Shown here: piece by piece, positions 53,143-61,819 of the stretch
How the letters are laid out: each line of letters starts with the position of its first letter
Position numbering within the stretch: the first letter of the stretch is position 1
Assembly (NCBI GenBank): GCA_964605705.1
Contig: CAZSDW010000011.1
Location: 1-64,000, forward strand
Origin: CAZSDW01 sp964605705
Lineage (GTDB): Bacteria > Fidelibacterota > UBA2242
DNA: 64,000 bases
Reading direction: 5' to 3'
Notes under the pieces: generated by a model
Database searches by the model: none
Seen by the model: the letters and a program-made list of their open reading frames with translations, nothing else
Told to the model about the DNA's origin: nothing
Position numbers and translations under genes: made by a program

Positions 53143-55398
53143 ATGGAAGATAAAATTATACGGTACCGCTGGCCGATTATTATCGGTTTTATTCTTATAA
53201 CCCTATTTTTTGGATTGCAGATACCAAAAGCAACAATCCAGTCTGATTTTAAAACTTATATTCCCGAGTCAGTTCCTGCTCGTGTAAATACCGCTGCCCT
53301 GGAAGAGATTTTCGGTGGCTCCAACATGGTTATGATTTTATTCAAAACAGAAGATGTTCTCAATCCCGTCACGCTCAAACGGGTGAGTAAATTATCCCGC
53401 AAATTTGGACAGATAAAAGGAGTCAACCAGGTAATGTCTTTGTTCGATGCCAAGGATATTCGCGGTGAGGATGGGATGATGATCGTAGAACCGGCAGTAA
53501 ACCGGATTCCCAAAACGCCGGAACAAAGGGAAAAACTGAAGGAAAGACTACGCTCTAATGATATGGTTTATAAACTTGTCGTATCTTCTGACTTTACTAT
53601 GACTGCTATAATACTCTCACTCGATGAGGACGTTGAGGACAAAACCATAATTGATGAAATACATTCCAAATTGGAAGAAATCCCAGGAAGTGAAACAGTA
53701 AGTATTGGAGGGCAGCCTCAAACAAGTTTATCAATCGCTAACGATATCGCCCGTGATTTCATATACCTTATGCCCTTAGCCTTAGTTCTGATGTTATTGA
53801 TTCTACTAATTACTTTCCGCCAATTGCGTGGTGTATTATTACCAATTTCAGTCGTGATCATGTCTATTGTGTTTTCCATGGGACTACAGGTAACATTTGG
53901 CTGGGACTTGACAATCCTGTCAATTCTGCTGCCGATCATGCTGATTGCTATAGCGAATAACTATGGCATCCATTTGGTAGCCCGCTATCAGGAATTAAAT
54001 TGCAATGACGGTTTTGAAACAAAGGAATCTCTGGTAAAAGAAGTCGTATCAAGTATAAAGACTCCAGTTTTGTTGACTGGATTAACCACAATAGCCGGTG
54101 TTTTGGGACTACTTTCACATATTATGATTCCTGCAAAACGTCTGGGTGTTATGGCAGCGTTCGGTATTAGTTATGCCCTGCTGCTAAGTTTGTTTTTTCT
54201 TCCGGCTGTTATGTCTTTATTGAGACGGAAGCGTCCCGATAAGAAAAGACAGAGACATGGAAAATTCAGCCTTGAAAAGACATTGTTATCGGCAGGTAAT
54301 ACGGTAGCCAACCATCCAAAACGTGTAATGATGATTATGGGATTAATTTCAATAATACTGATAATTGGTATCAGTCTTTTGCATGTGGATTCCAATATTA
54401 TCAATTTTTTTCCGAAGAATCATCCCACGCACGTTACCGCCGATATTATCAATAAATATTTTGGCGGATCTGAGAATCTGGATGTTATGATTGAAGGGGA
54501 TATCAAGGATCCAACGATTTTGAAGCATATGGATTATATTGGCAAGGAACTTGAAAAATCGCCAGATGTTAGTAGCGTGACTTCACTCGCCACCGTTATA
54601 AAAGCCATGAGCCGCGCACTGAATGATCCCAGTGATCCGGGATATAACCATATCCCAGACACTCGGGAGACAGTTGCACAGTATCTGGAATTGTATAATA
54701 TGTCGGGGGATCCGGAAGATTTTGAGAAAATCGTCGATTTCAATTACGAACATGCCCAGATGATTATCCGTATCTGCAACCCGAATGCTTCAGCCATAAG
54801 TAAGATTGTATCGGACGTGGAAAAATTATCTAATGATTTTCCGGAAGTGAAGTATATCGGTGGTGAGAGCATGGTTGTAGCAGAAATGATGAATATTGTT
54901 GTGCGCGGTCAAATGATATCATTATTGGTTGCAATAATAGTAATTGCTATTCTGGTAATGTTAATGTTCCGCAGCCCAGTTGCTGGCTTCCTGGCAGCAA
55001 TTCCACTGACAGTGGCGATTATTCTTGTCTTTGGTCTGATGGGTTACCTAAAAATTCGTCTGGATATTGTTACCGCAATGTTATCATCGATCATGATCGG
55101 TGTTGGTGTGGATTACACCATTCATTTTTTGTGGCGTTACCAGCAGGAACGGCAAAATGGCAATGATTATGGTCAAGCCGTAGTAAATACTTTAACCACA
55201 ACTGGACGAGGTATTACCTTTAATGCGCTTTCAGTAATTATCGGTTTTGGAGCATTAATGCTGTCTGTGTTTCCCCCGATAAAGTTTTTCGGCTTTCTGG
55301 TTGTGATGTCTATTTTCAGTTGTGTTATTGGGGCACTGGTATTGATACCCGCTATGTGTATTGTGTTTAAACCGAAATTCCTTGAACCAAAACTGTAA
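53143..55398 (+). CDS. RND/MMPL-superfamily exporter
   Basis: A 751-aa inner-membrane transporter with two repeats, each a periplasmic loop and a bundle of helices (IMLIAIANNYGIHLVARYQE in the first, IMIGVGVDYTIHFLWRYQQE in the second). Proton-relay acidic residues lie in GVGVDYTIHF. This is the hydrophobe/amphiphile efflux 3 (HAE3/MMPL) group, tied to lipid export rather than drug efflux. ATG at 53143 rather than the TTG just before. It probably pairs with the LolA-like gene. Confidence 0.9.
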   Translation: MEDKIIRYRWPIIIGFILITLFFGLQIPKATIQSDFKTYIPESVPARVNTAALEEIFGGSNMVMILFKTEDVLNPVTLKRVSKLSRKFGQIKGVNQVMSLFDAKDIRGEDGMMIVEPAVNRIPKTPEQREKLKERLRSNDMVYKLVVSSDFTMTAIILSLDEDVEDKTIIDEIHSKLEEIPGSETVSIGGQPQTSLSIANDIARDFIYLMPLALVLMLLILLITFRQLRGVLLPISVVIMSIVFSMGLQVTFGWDLTILSILLPIMLIAIANNYGIHLVARYQELNCNDGFETKESLVKEVVSSIKTPVLLTGLTTIAGVLGLLSHIMIPAKRLGVMAAFGISYALLLSLFFLPAVMSLLRRKRPDKKRQRHGKFSLEKTLLSAGNTVANHPKRVMMIMGLISIILIIGISLLHVDSNIINFFPKNHPTHVTADIINKYFGGSENLDVMIEGDIKDPTILKHMDYIGKELEKSPDVSSVTSLATVIKAMSRALNDPSDPGYNHIPDTRETVAQYLELYNMSGDPEDFEKIVDFNYEHAQMIIRICNPNASAISKIVSDVEKLSNDFPEVKYIGGESMVVAEMMNIVVRGQMISLLVAIIVIAILVMLMFRSPVAGFLAAIPLTVAIILVFGLMGYLKIRLDIVTAMLSSIMIGVGVDYTIHFLWRYQQERQNGNDYGQAVVNTLTTTGRGITFNALSVIIGFGALMLSVFPPIKFFGFLVVMSIFSCVIGALVLIPAMCIVFKPKFLEPKL

Positions 55399-55415
55399 TT
55401 AATTGAGGAGGAAAT

Positions 55416-56198
55416 ATGAAACGAATAATTTTCTTAATTCTAATTCTACTGACAATAGCCAGTGCACAGGAAATGACTGGAAGAGAAATTATGGAAAAGG
55501 CAAAAGACGCCCAAACCATGACGGGAACGGAGTATGTGGGAACACTGATTATTTATGATAATAAGGGCAATCAACGGGTGCGTAAAATCGCCGCAGCTTC
55601 CAAGGATTATACTTCAGAAGACGTCTCAAAACGCATTATTCGTTTTCTGGAACCTGCTGATGTAAAAGGTACCGGGATGCTGATTTTTGACTACGATAAT
55701 AAAGATGACGATATGTGGATTTATATGCCCTCGCTTCGTAAAACCCGTCGAATCGTCAGTTCTGATAAAGGCAAGAGTTTCATGGGGTCAGAATTTTCCA
55801 ATGCTGATATGGCATCTGAAAATATGAATGATTTTAAATATAAATTATTAGAAGAGGCTGAGTTTGATGGAATTAATTGCTGGAAAATTGAAATCCTTCC
55901 GGTAAATGAAGACGTTGCCGATGATAATGGATTTTCCAAAAAAATTGTCTGGATTGCCAAGTCTGACTATGTAATGCGTCATGCAGAATTCTATGATATG
56001 TTTGAAGATTTGTATAAAGTACAAACCAATAGTGATATTCGGTTACTTGATGAAGAGAGCAAAAAATATCAAGCGGCGGAAATGGTCATGGAAAATGTTC
56101 AGAATGGAAGAAAGTCAATCATGCATATGGATCAAATCGCTTTCAATCCAAATGTGAAGGATGAGTATTTTACAACCCGCTATCTGGAAAGGCCATAA
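55416..56198 (+). CDS. Outer-membrane lipoprotein-sorting (LolA-like) protein
   Basis: A 260-aa periplasmic protein with a signal peptide (KRIIFLILILLTIASAQ) and a LolA-like half-barrel fold (DMWIYMPSLRKTRRIVSSDKG, GMLIFDYDNKDDDMW, RHAEFYDMFEDLYKV). It belongs to the DUF4292/outer-membrane lipoprotein-sorting group that accompanies MMPL exporters. GAGGAGG ribosome site, ATG 55416, 17 bases after the exporter gene. It may shuttle a lipid to the outer-membrane protein of the same operon. Confidence 0.85.
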   Translation: MKRIIFLILILLTIASAQEMTGREIMEKAKDAQTMTGTEYVGTLIIYDNKGNQRVRKIAAASKDYTSEDVSKRIIRFLEPADVKGTGMLIFDYDNKDDDMWIYMPSLRKTRRIVSSDKGKSFMGSEFSNADMASENMNDFKYKLLEEAEFDGINCWKIEILPVNEDVADDNGFSKKIVWIAKSDYVMRHAEFYDMFEDLYKVQTNSDIRLLDEESKKYQAAEMVMENVQNGRKSIMHMDQIAFNPNVKDEYFTTRYLERP

Positions 56199-56220
56199 CA
56201 ATCGTATTTTGTAATTTTTA

Positions 56221-56249
56221 TTGACATAACTAAACCGTATAACGATACT
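56221..56249 (+). promoter_or_regulatory. Candidate promoter ahead of CotH gene
   Basis: TTGACA (56221-56226) and GATACT (56244-56249) are 17 bases apart; about 224 bases of leader with the palindromic repeats would follow before the CotH ATG. Confidence 0.4.
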
Positions 56250-56300
56250 GTATAGAACAGGGTCCGTCCAGACTGCCATCGACCCCGCTGAAAAAGTCCC

Positions 56301-56326
56301 GCTTGTCCGGCGAACGATGCGAAGAT
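56301..56326. repeat. Short palindromic repeat, copy C (partial)
   Basis: GCTTGTCCGGCGAACGATGC GAAG resembles copy A in its first half (GCTTGTCC...GAAG). It abuts copy B. Confidence 0.45.
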
Positions 56327-56365
56327 GGGCTTGTTCTGCAAAGGATAGTGAAGCGGAACATGCCC
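56327..56365. repeat. Short palindromic repeat, copy B
   Basis: GGGC..GTTCTGC and GCGGAAC..GCCC pair as an imperfect stem. Aligns with copy A at 50761-50796 over about 34 bases with roughly eight differences. Confidence 0.55.
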
Positions 56366-56472
56366 TGCCAAAATTTTAGTCCAGTTTAATAATAGGCTCT
56401 TTTAAGGTTGCAAAAAATGGAATAATATCATATAATCCAGCGAAACTAATCCGTATTGATAAAAGTGATATT

Positions 56473-58098
56473 ATGGTACTTGTAATTTTAATGATTTTTG
56501 TTTTATATATCAGCGCCTTTGGTACTGACACGGAAAAAAGTGCGATTGAATTTAGTTCATCAAACCTGCCGATTATTATAATTAATACAAACGGAAGCGC
56601 TATTAATTCAGACAAACGGATAGTTGCTGAAATGGGGATTATCTGGAATGAATATGATGAAATAAATTATGTAACGGATACTCTTAATCATTATAATGGC
56701 AGGATTGAGATAGAACTTCATGGACAGTCTTCTTTGATGTTTCCTAAAAAATCTTTTCGGATTGAAACCCAGGATTCTTCCGGTGAGGATGCCAATGTAT
56801 CGCTTTTGGGAATGCCAAAAGAGAATGATTGGATATTATACGCACCCTATTCTGACAAAACACTGATGCGGAATGCGCTTACCTATACATTGGCGGGTGA
56901 AATAAGTGAATATGCGCCACGGGTTAGATTTTGCGAACTCATTTTAAATGGCTCATATCATGGTGTGTATGTTTTTACTGAAAAAATTAAACGGGATAAA
57001 AACAGAATAGATATTGCCGAAATGCTTCCCGGCGATATTGTTGAACCAGAGATCAGCGGTGGATATATTTTTAAAAAAGACAAAACAAACTCCGGAGATA
57101 ATATTATAACCCTTTCAAGCGGGCTCGCATTTATCATTACTGAGCCTAAAAATGATGAGATTGTCCCGGAACAAACCACCTGGCTTAAGAATCATTTAAA
57201 TAATTTCGAAGACGTACTCTACTCCGGCGGTAACTATGGCGATTATATTGATGTGCTATCCTTTGTTGACAATTTATTAATTGTTGAATTGACAAAGAAT
57301 ATCGATGGTTATCGCCTGAGTACCTATTTTTATAAGGACAGAAACAGTAAAATCGTTGCATCCCCGGTATGGGATTATAATTTATCCCTTGGCAATGCGG
57401 ATTATAATGACGGCTGGACATATGAGGGCTGGTACTATTCTATCATTAGCAGTTGGGAAAGCTATTGGTGGACAGAACTTATAAATGATCAGACATTTTA
57501 TAATTTGTGTGTTGATAGGTGGAACGAACTTAGAACAAATCAGTTGAGTGAAGCGCATATTTTTTCGATGATCAATGAATGGACTGGGCTATTGGAAAAA
57601 GCCCAGGAAAGGAATTTCACACTTTATCCTACCCTTGGCAAATATGTCTGGCCTAATCCCGGCTTTCCCCAGTCTGGCGGTTTTGGCTTTGGTGCGCCAA
57701 CCAGCGGGGGACCGACAACATGGGCAGAAGAAATTGCATTTCTGAAAGATTTTATTCAGGGTAGATTACAATGGATGGATGAACAGTTCGGACTGGATAT
57801 GTCGGGAATAACTACGGATATATTGGATGAGAGTAATTCATTCTTGCTCCATCAAAATTTTCCAAATCCATTCAATCCAAGCACCACAATCAAATATGAT
57901 ATTATAAAAACCTCGTTTGTTTCAATTACTATCTACAACATGAATGGCAAAGTTGTTGAAAAACTCGTAAACCAGAAACAGAAACCTGGATCTTATTCTG
58001 TAAAATGGGACGCAAAAAATGTAAGCAGCGGTTTCTATTTCTACCATATCAAAGCAGACGGTTTTCAACAGGTAAAGAAGTGCCTGCTAATCAAGTAA
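56473..58098 (+). CDS. CotH-kinase-family secreted protein with C-terminal sorting domain
   Basis: A 541-aa secreted protein. A short hydrophobic N-terminus (LVILMIFVLYISAFG) is followed by a CotH domain (about 25-390: ELHGQSSLMFPKKSFRIE, NGSYHGVYVFTEKIK, GGYIFKKDKTNSG, VWDYNLSLGNADY). CotH proteins are protein or polysaccharide kinase-like spore-coat/extracellular factors. The C-terminal part ends with the type IX/FlgD-like sorting module (NFPNPFNPSTTIKYDI; SSGFYFYHIKADGF). No good start with positive charge is found; an N-terminal extension is possible. A terminator follows at 58122-58150. Confidence 0.8.
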   Translation: MVLVILMIFVLYISAFGTDTEKSAIEFSSSNLPIIIINTNGSAINSDKRIVAEMGIIWNEYDEINYVTDTLNHYNGRIEIELHGQSSLMFPKKSFRIETQDSSGEDANVSLLGMPKENDWILYAPYSDKTLMRNALTYTLAGEISEYAPRVRFCELILNGSYHGVYVFTEKIKRDKNRIDIAEMLPGDIVEPEISGGYIFKKDKTNSGDNIITLSSGLAFIITEPKNDEIVPEQTTWLKNHLNNFEDVLYSGGNYGDYIDVLSFVDNLLIVELTKNIDGYRLSTYFYKDRNSKIVASPVWDYNLSLGNADYNDGWTYEGWYYSIISSWESYWWTELINDQTFYNLCVDRWNELRTNQLSEAHIFSMINEWTGLLEKAQERNFTLYPTLGKYVWPNPGFPQSGGFGFGAPTSGGPTTWAEEIAFLKDFIQGRLQWMDEQFGLDMSGITTDILDESNSFLLHQNFPNPFNPSTTIKYDIIKTSFVSITIYNMNGKVVEKLVNQKQKPGSYSVKWDAKNVSSGFYFYHIKADGFQQVKKCLLIK

Positions 58099-58121
58099 TT
58101 TAAGCAACTCATAATACTAAA

Positions 58122-58150
58122 AAGCCCGGCAATTCAGCTGGGCATTTTTT
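58122..58150 (+). terminator. Terminator after CotH gene
   Basis: AGCCCGGC and GCTGGGC form a stem around AATTCA and are followed by six T, about 25 bases after the CotH stop. Confidence 0.8.
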
Positions 58151-58386
58151 ATCGAAGGATACTCCATTCTATATCAGCCAAAATTCGTGCTGGACAGTTG
58201 ACCCGGTGCGAGCTATTCCCAACAAGCTGGTCCATATTAAAATGAGAGTAAATCCAAACTGTAAAACATTTCATCTATTCTGTGGATTTTGGATTTCTGA
58301 ATATGTATTTTAAAAAGGAGCGGTTTTATGATTTAAAATATCTACATTTGTTTACCCTGTTTCAAATGAAGAAAAGAGGGTCATCC

Positions 58387-59265
58387 ATGAAATATCTTTT
58401 ATTTGGTATTAGGTACATTGTTAATTATCAGATTTTCAGAAAGAAGACGCCGTTGATTTGCGGGATGACTGTGACCAATGAATGCAATTTACACTGTCGT
58501 CATTGCCGTGTTGCAGAAAGAGGCAAAAAGAGTCTGACTTTTGAAGAAATTATTACGGCTATGCAGTCATTTTATCAGCAGGGCGGACGGACTCTCTATC
58601 TTCAGGGCGGTGAACCATTTATCTGGCAGGAGGGTAATAAAACACTTGAAGATATTATTGTCCTTTCACATAAAATTGGATTTCTTACAACGATAATATA
58701 TACCAATGGTACGATTCCGATTAATACTACGGCTGAAACCGTATTTGTCAGTCTGGACGGTCTTGGCGATACTCATGATTATTTAAGAGGAAAAACATTT
58801 GATCGCATTGTAAAAAATATCAGTACATCAGAGCATCCGGCTCTTTATATCAACTTTACAATTAATAATTATAATAAAAACGAAATTCGAGACTTCTGCG
58901 AATTTATCCAGGGTATCGATCGGATACGCGGCGTGTTTTTTTATTTTCATACACCCTATTATGGATTTGATGATCTGTACATTGAGCCGGAGGAGAGGAA
59001 CGAAATATTACAAAGACTGATAAAGTATAAAAAGAATTACAAGATTTTAAATTCCAAAGCAGGCTTGAAATCAGCCCTCAGGAATGATTGGAAACGACCG
59101 TTGGATATTTGTCAGGTTTATGAAAAAGGGGAAATTTACACCTGTTGCCGGACTCCAAGAGATCCGAACTTGTGTCAAAACTGTGGATATCTGAGTTATA
59201 CTGAAATAGACCAGACGTTAAAATTAAAGCCATCAGCCATTTTCAATGCGCTGAAATATTTCTGA
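58387..59265 (+). CDS. Radical SAM protein with C-terminal cysteine cluster
   Basis: A 292-aa radical SAM enzyme with the CxxxCxxC cluster site (C33, C37, C40 in ECNLHCRHC) near the N-terminus, GGEPF and a C-terminal cysteine-rich tail (CQVYEKGEIYTCC, then CQNCGY) that could hold a second iron-sulfur cluster, as in SPASM-type enzymes. The target is unknown. ATG 58387 has GAGGG upstream; a longer frame from 58282 lacks such a site. It is followed 21 bases later by a second radical SAM gene. Confidence 0.8.
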   Translation: MKYLLFGIRYIVNYQIFRKKTPLICGMTVTNECNLHCRHCRVAERGKKSLTFEEIITAMQSFYQQGGRTLYLQGGEPFIWQEGNKTLEDIIVLSHKIGFLTTIIYTNGTIPINTTAETVFVSLDGLGDTHDYLRGKTFDRIVKNISTSEHPALYINFTINNYNKNEIRDFCEFIQGIDRIRGVFFYFHTPYYGFDDLYIEPEERNEILQRLIKYKKNYKILNSKAGLKSALRNDWKRPLDICQVYEKGEIYTCCRTPRDPNLCQNCGYLSYTEIDQTLKLKPSAIFNALKYF

Positions 59266-59286
59266 TAGAATAATCAGGTAAAGAAA

Positions 59287-60582
59287 ATGATTGAGCGATA
59301 TCTCAGGAACACCTTTAGAAAGATTCTTACTAAAGAGGACAAACTGGAATTAAATAATAATGTTCCTTCATTGTCGGAACTGAAGCAAAAATTCAAAAAT
59401 ATTAGCGAATCAGGACTGTACCTTCATATTCCTTTCTGCAATCAAATTTGTTCTTATTGCCCTTATAACAAAGAGATTTACAAACCCGACGTCGCTGAAA
59501 AATACGCTCTTGCTGTTAAAAAGGAAATTGATTTATATGCAGACATCATCGGTGATAAACCCATTTCAACATTTTATATTGGAGGCGGGACACCCACAAC
59601 GATGCTTCATAGTGGTTTGGCTGATATCATCCGGTACATTTATGATCGATTAAATATGCAGTGTGGTATTCACATGGAGAGTCATCCCAATCATCTAAGT
59701 GAGGAGAATCTGGACATAATCCAAGCGATGGGTGTAGAATACATTAGTGCTGGCATAGAATCGCTGCACAACAGGCACTTACACAGGCTTGGCAGACCCT
59801 ATAAATCAGACGACGTGAAAAAAATCATCCGTCGCGTCGTTGACCGGGGATTTAAATGTGTCAATGTGGATTTGATGTTTGCATTACCGGGACAGACATT
59901 TAAAGAGATCGAACAGGCTGGCAATGCCTTGTGTGAATTGGGAGTAGACCAGATTGCCGCCTATCCGATCTTCCGGTTTCCTTATACAAAAATGGGGAGC
60001 AATGGCGTGGAAAGTGTTTTTAATTTACCGACCATAATTAAAAGAAGAAAAATGCTCCGTGTCTTAGAAAATATTTTCTATAATGCTGGATTTGAAAGAA
60101 GTTCGGTTTGGGCTTTCACCAAAAAAGGAGTGCAGAAATACTGTTCGGTTACGGTACCACTTTATATCGGACTCGGAGCCAGCGGTGGCACCTATCTCAA
60201 GGATATTTTTTATCTGAATACCTTTAATGCTGGTGAGTATATAAAAGCACTTTTAAGCGGAAAGGCTGCTTTCGCATTATCTCTCGATCTGTCAGTGGGG
60301 ACGCAGATGGCTGGCTGGCTCTACTGGCGAATTTATGAAACCAAGTTCAATAAAAAGGATTTTTATATCCGGTTTCATCGGGATTTTGATGATGTGTATG
60401 GGAAATATCTGAAGCTCATGAAAACCTTCGGCTTTCTACAAAAAGACGGGCACGAAATTGTGTTATCTGACCGGGGAACATTCTGGCTTCATGCATTTGA
60501 GGATATGTTTTCAATAGATTACATCAGCACGCTATGGGGGACTTCAAAGCATGAGCCGTGGCCGCAGAAAGTGGTTCTGTAA
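59287..60582 (+). CDS. HemN/HemW-like radical SAM protein
   Basis: A 431-aa radical SAM enzyme of the coproporphyrinogen-oxidase-like group. Cluster cysteines C51, C55, C58 in CNQICSYCPY, then YIGGGTPT (97-104), ESHPNHL and DLMFALPGQTFKE. It resembles HemW/HutW rather than true HemN because the second half is short. Either porphyrin/haem handling or an unrelated radical step is possible. Directly downstream of another radical SAM gene, so the two probably act together. Confidence 0.82.
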   Translation: MIERYLRNTFRKILTKEDKLELNNNVPSLSELKQKFKNISESGLYLHIPFCNQICSYCPYNKEIYKPDVAEKYALAVKKEIDLYADIIGDKPISTFYIGGGTPTTMLHSGLADIIRYIYDRLNMQCGIHMESHPNHLSEENLDIIQAMGVEYISAGIESLHNRHLHRLGRPYKSDDVKKIIRRVVDRGFKCVNVDLMFALPGQTFKEIEQAGNALCELGVDQIAAYPIFRFPYTKMGSNGVESVFNLPTIIKRRKMLRVLENIFYNAGFERSSVWAFTKKGVQKYCSVTVPLYIGLGASGGTYLKDIFYLNTFNAGEYIKALLSGKAAFALSLDLSVGTQMAGWLYWRIYETKFNKKDFYIRFHRDFDDVYGKYLKLMKTFGFLQKDGHEIVLSDRGTFWLHAFEDMFSIDYISTLWGTSKHEPWPQKVVL

Positions 60583-60773
60583 TCAATGAGACATCAAGGT
60601 TTCTCATATTCTTCCTTATCTAAGGTAGTCTGGATAACATGGAAGAATTTTGATGCTCCTCTTTTACGATAGATAATTCAAAATACTGGAATCATTTCAT
60701 ATCGATAAACTTCCTTATTGGAAATATTTCTCCAGAAGCCGGCAATATAATGACTCTAATGTAGCGAATACTG

Positions 60774-60802
60774 TTGACCTTATAAGAATATTACAATAAA
60801 AT
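60774..60802 (+). promoter_or_regulatory. Candidate promoter ahead of methyltransferase gene
   Basis: TTGACC (60774-60779) and TAAAAT (60797-60802) are exactly 17 bases apart. It would drive the small ORF at 60917 and the methyltransferase. Confidence 0.5.
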
Positions 60803-60916
60803 TAGTCTGAAATGCGTTTGCAACTTCCAAAAGGGGGCAAAAAATATTTGTACTGCAGTCGCGTCCCGGGATGTGACTGACGGTGCGGGAGCATAAGAGA
60901 GCGGGAGGAGAAAAAT

Positions 60917-60982
60917 TTGTCGATAGAGAAACTTGTTTTTACCTCTTTAGAAAACTTTCTGCATGGATATACTGAAGGTTAA
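60917..60982 (+). CDS. Possible 21-aa leader or precursor peptide
   Basis: TTG at 60917 is preceded by GGAGGAG at ideal distance and opens a 21-codon frame to TAA at 60980-60982. It has a Tyr/Thr/Glu-rich end (HGYTEG). No family. It may be a leader peptide or chance; the location between radical SAM genes and a methyltransferase makes it worth keeping. Confidence 0.25.
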   Translation: MSIEKLVFTSLENFLHGYTEG

Positions 60983-61029
60983 ACATTTGTCAGGCATTAA
61001 AAATCCTGATTCAATATCAAGGTCGAGTT

Positions 61030-61587
61030 TTGTTAACATCAACCTATATTAAAATTGGTTTTGGAAATGCGTGGATTTTCATGAGTGTTTTTATTTTGCA
61101 GATGATAATAATTGCATTTGCAGGCATAAAGCGAAGTCATATCCCGAACGCTGTGCGGCAAACGACATTCGAAAAAAATATAGGTCTGATTGCAAATTTT
61201 TGCTGGTTATTAGCAATGGGTTATTCTGTTTTTCTACCTCTCCTTTTTGGAACTATCTGGTTTTACCTTGGTTTTTCTGTCTTCAGTATCGGTGTAATGA
61301 TATTGTCATTCACTACCTCAAATTTTATAACTACACCTGTGGACCAATTGATTCAAAAAGGAATGTATAAATTTTCCAGGCATCCTATGTATTTATCTAC
61401 GTTTCTGATTTGTTCAGGTGCTGGGATCGCTTCGGCATCATGGATATTTATATTGCTGATCTTAGTCATGTCCGTATGCCTTCACTTCGAAGCCATTATC
61501 GAAGAGAAATACTGTCTTAATAATTATAAAGATCAGTATAGAGAATATATGAATAGCGTTCCACGCTGGTTTGGCATTCCGAAGTAA
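61030..61587 (+). CDS. Isoprenylcysteine/phospholipid methyltransferase-like membrane protein
   Basis: A 185-aa membrane protein of the ICMT/PEMT group with about five helices and the methyl-donor site pattern YKFSRHPMYLSTFLICSG (about 117-134) and EEKYC..YKDQYREYMN near the C-terminus. Such enzymes methylate lipids or prenylated carboxyls. The start is TTG 61030 with AAGGTCGAG upstream; ATG 61081 would lose the first helix. It could modify a product of the neighbouring radical SAM enzymes. Confidence 0.75.
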   Translation: MLTSTYIKIGFGNAWIFMSVFILQMIIIAFAGIKRSHIPNAVRQTTFEKNIGLIANFCWLLAMGYSVFLPLLFGTIWFYLGFSVFSIGVMILSFTTSNFITTPVDQLIQKGMYKFSRHPMYLSTFLICSGAGIASASWIFILLILVMSVCLHFEAIIEEKYCLNNYKDQYREYMNSVPRWFGIPK

Positions 61588-61819
61588 TCGATGATTTATA
61601 AAAAATTAGCACACTTATACTTCACATATCCAATGCATGCTTTTAGAAAAAACAACCCATTTGCAGATAGGCAAGCCCAAAGCAATCCGAATCCGCGATC
61701 ATACTAATAATTATGTATCGTTCTAGGGACTTACTGTCTTGTTCTTCTGAAAATGTCAATGATTCATGATGAAACCCAGACATCTTTATAACAACAATTC
61801 TTGAATAAAGGAGAAATTG

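Larger units (their letters stand above)
60583..61029 (+). other. Intergenic region with candidate promoter and short ORF
   Basis: About 450 bases without a recognised gene. It holds a promoter-like TTGACC (60774-60779)/TAAAAT (60797-60802) pair, a purine-rich stretch and a 21-codon open frame (see separate entries). No repeat or RNA gene is obvious. Confidence 0.5.

Noticed and set aside
50761..56365. CRISPR array
   Set aside because: The repeats are only three, degenerate and unevenly spaced, without spacers or cas genes.
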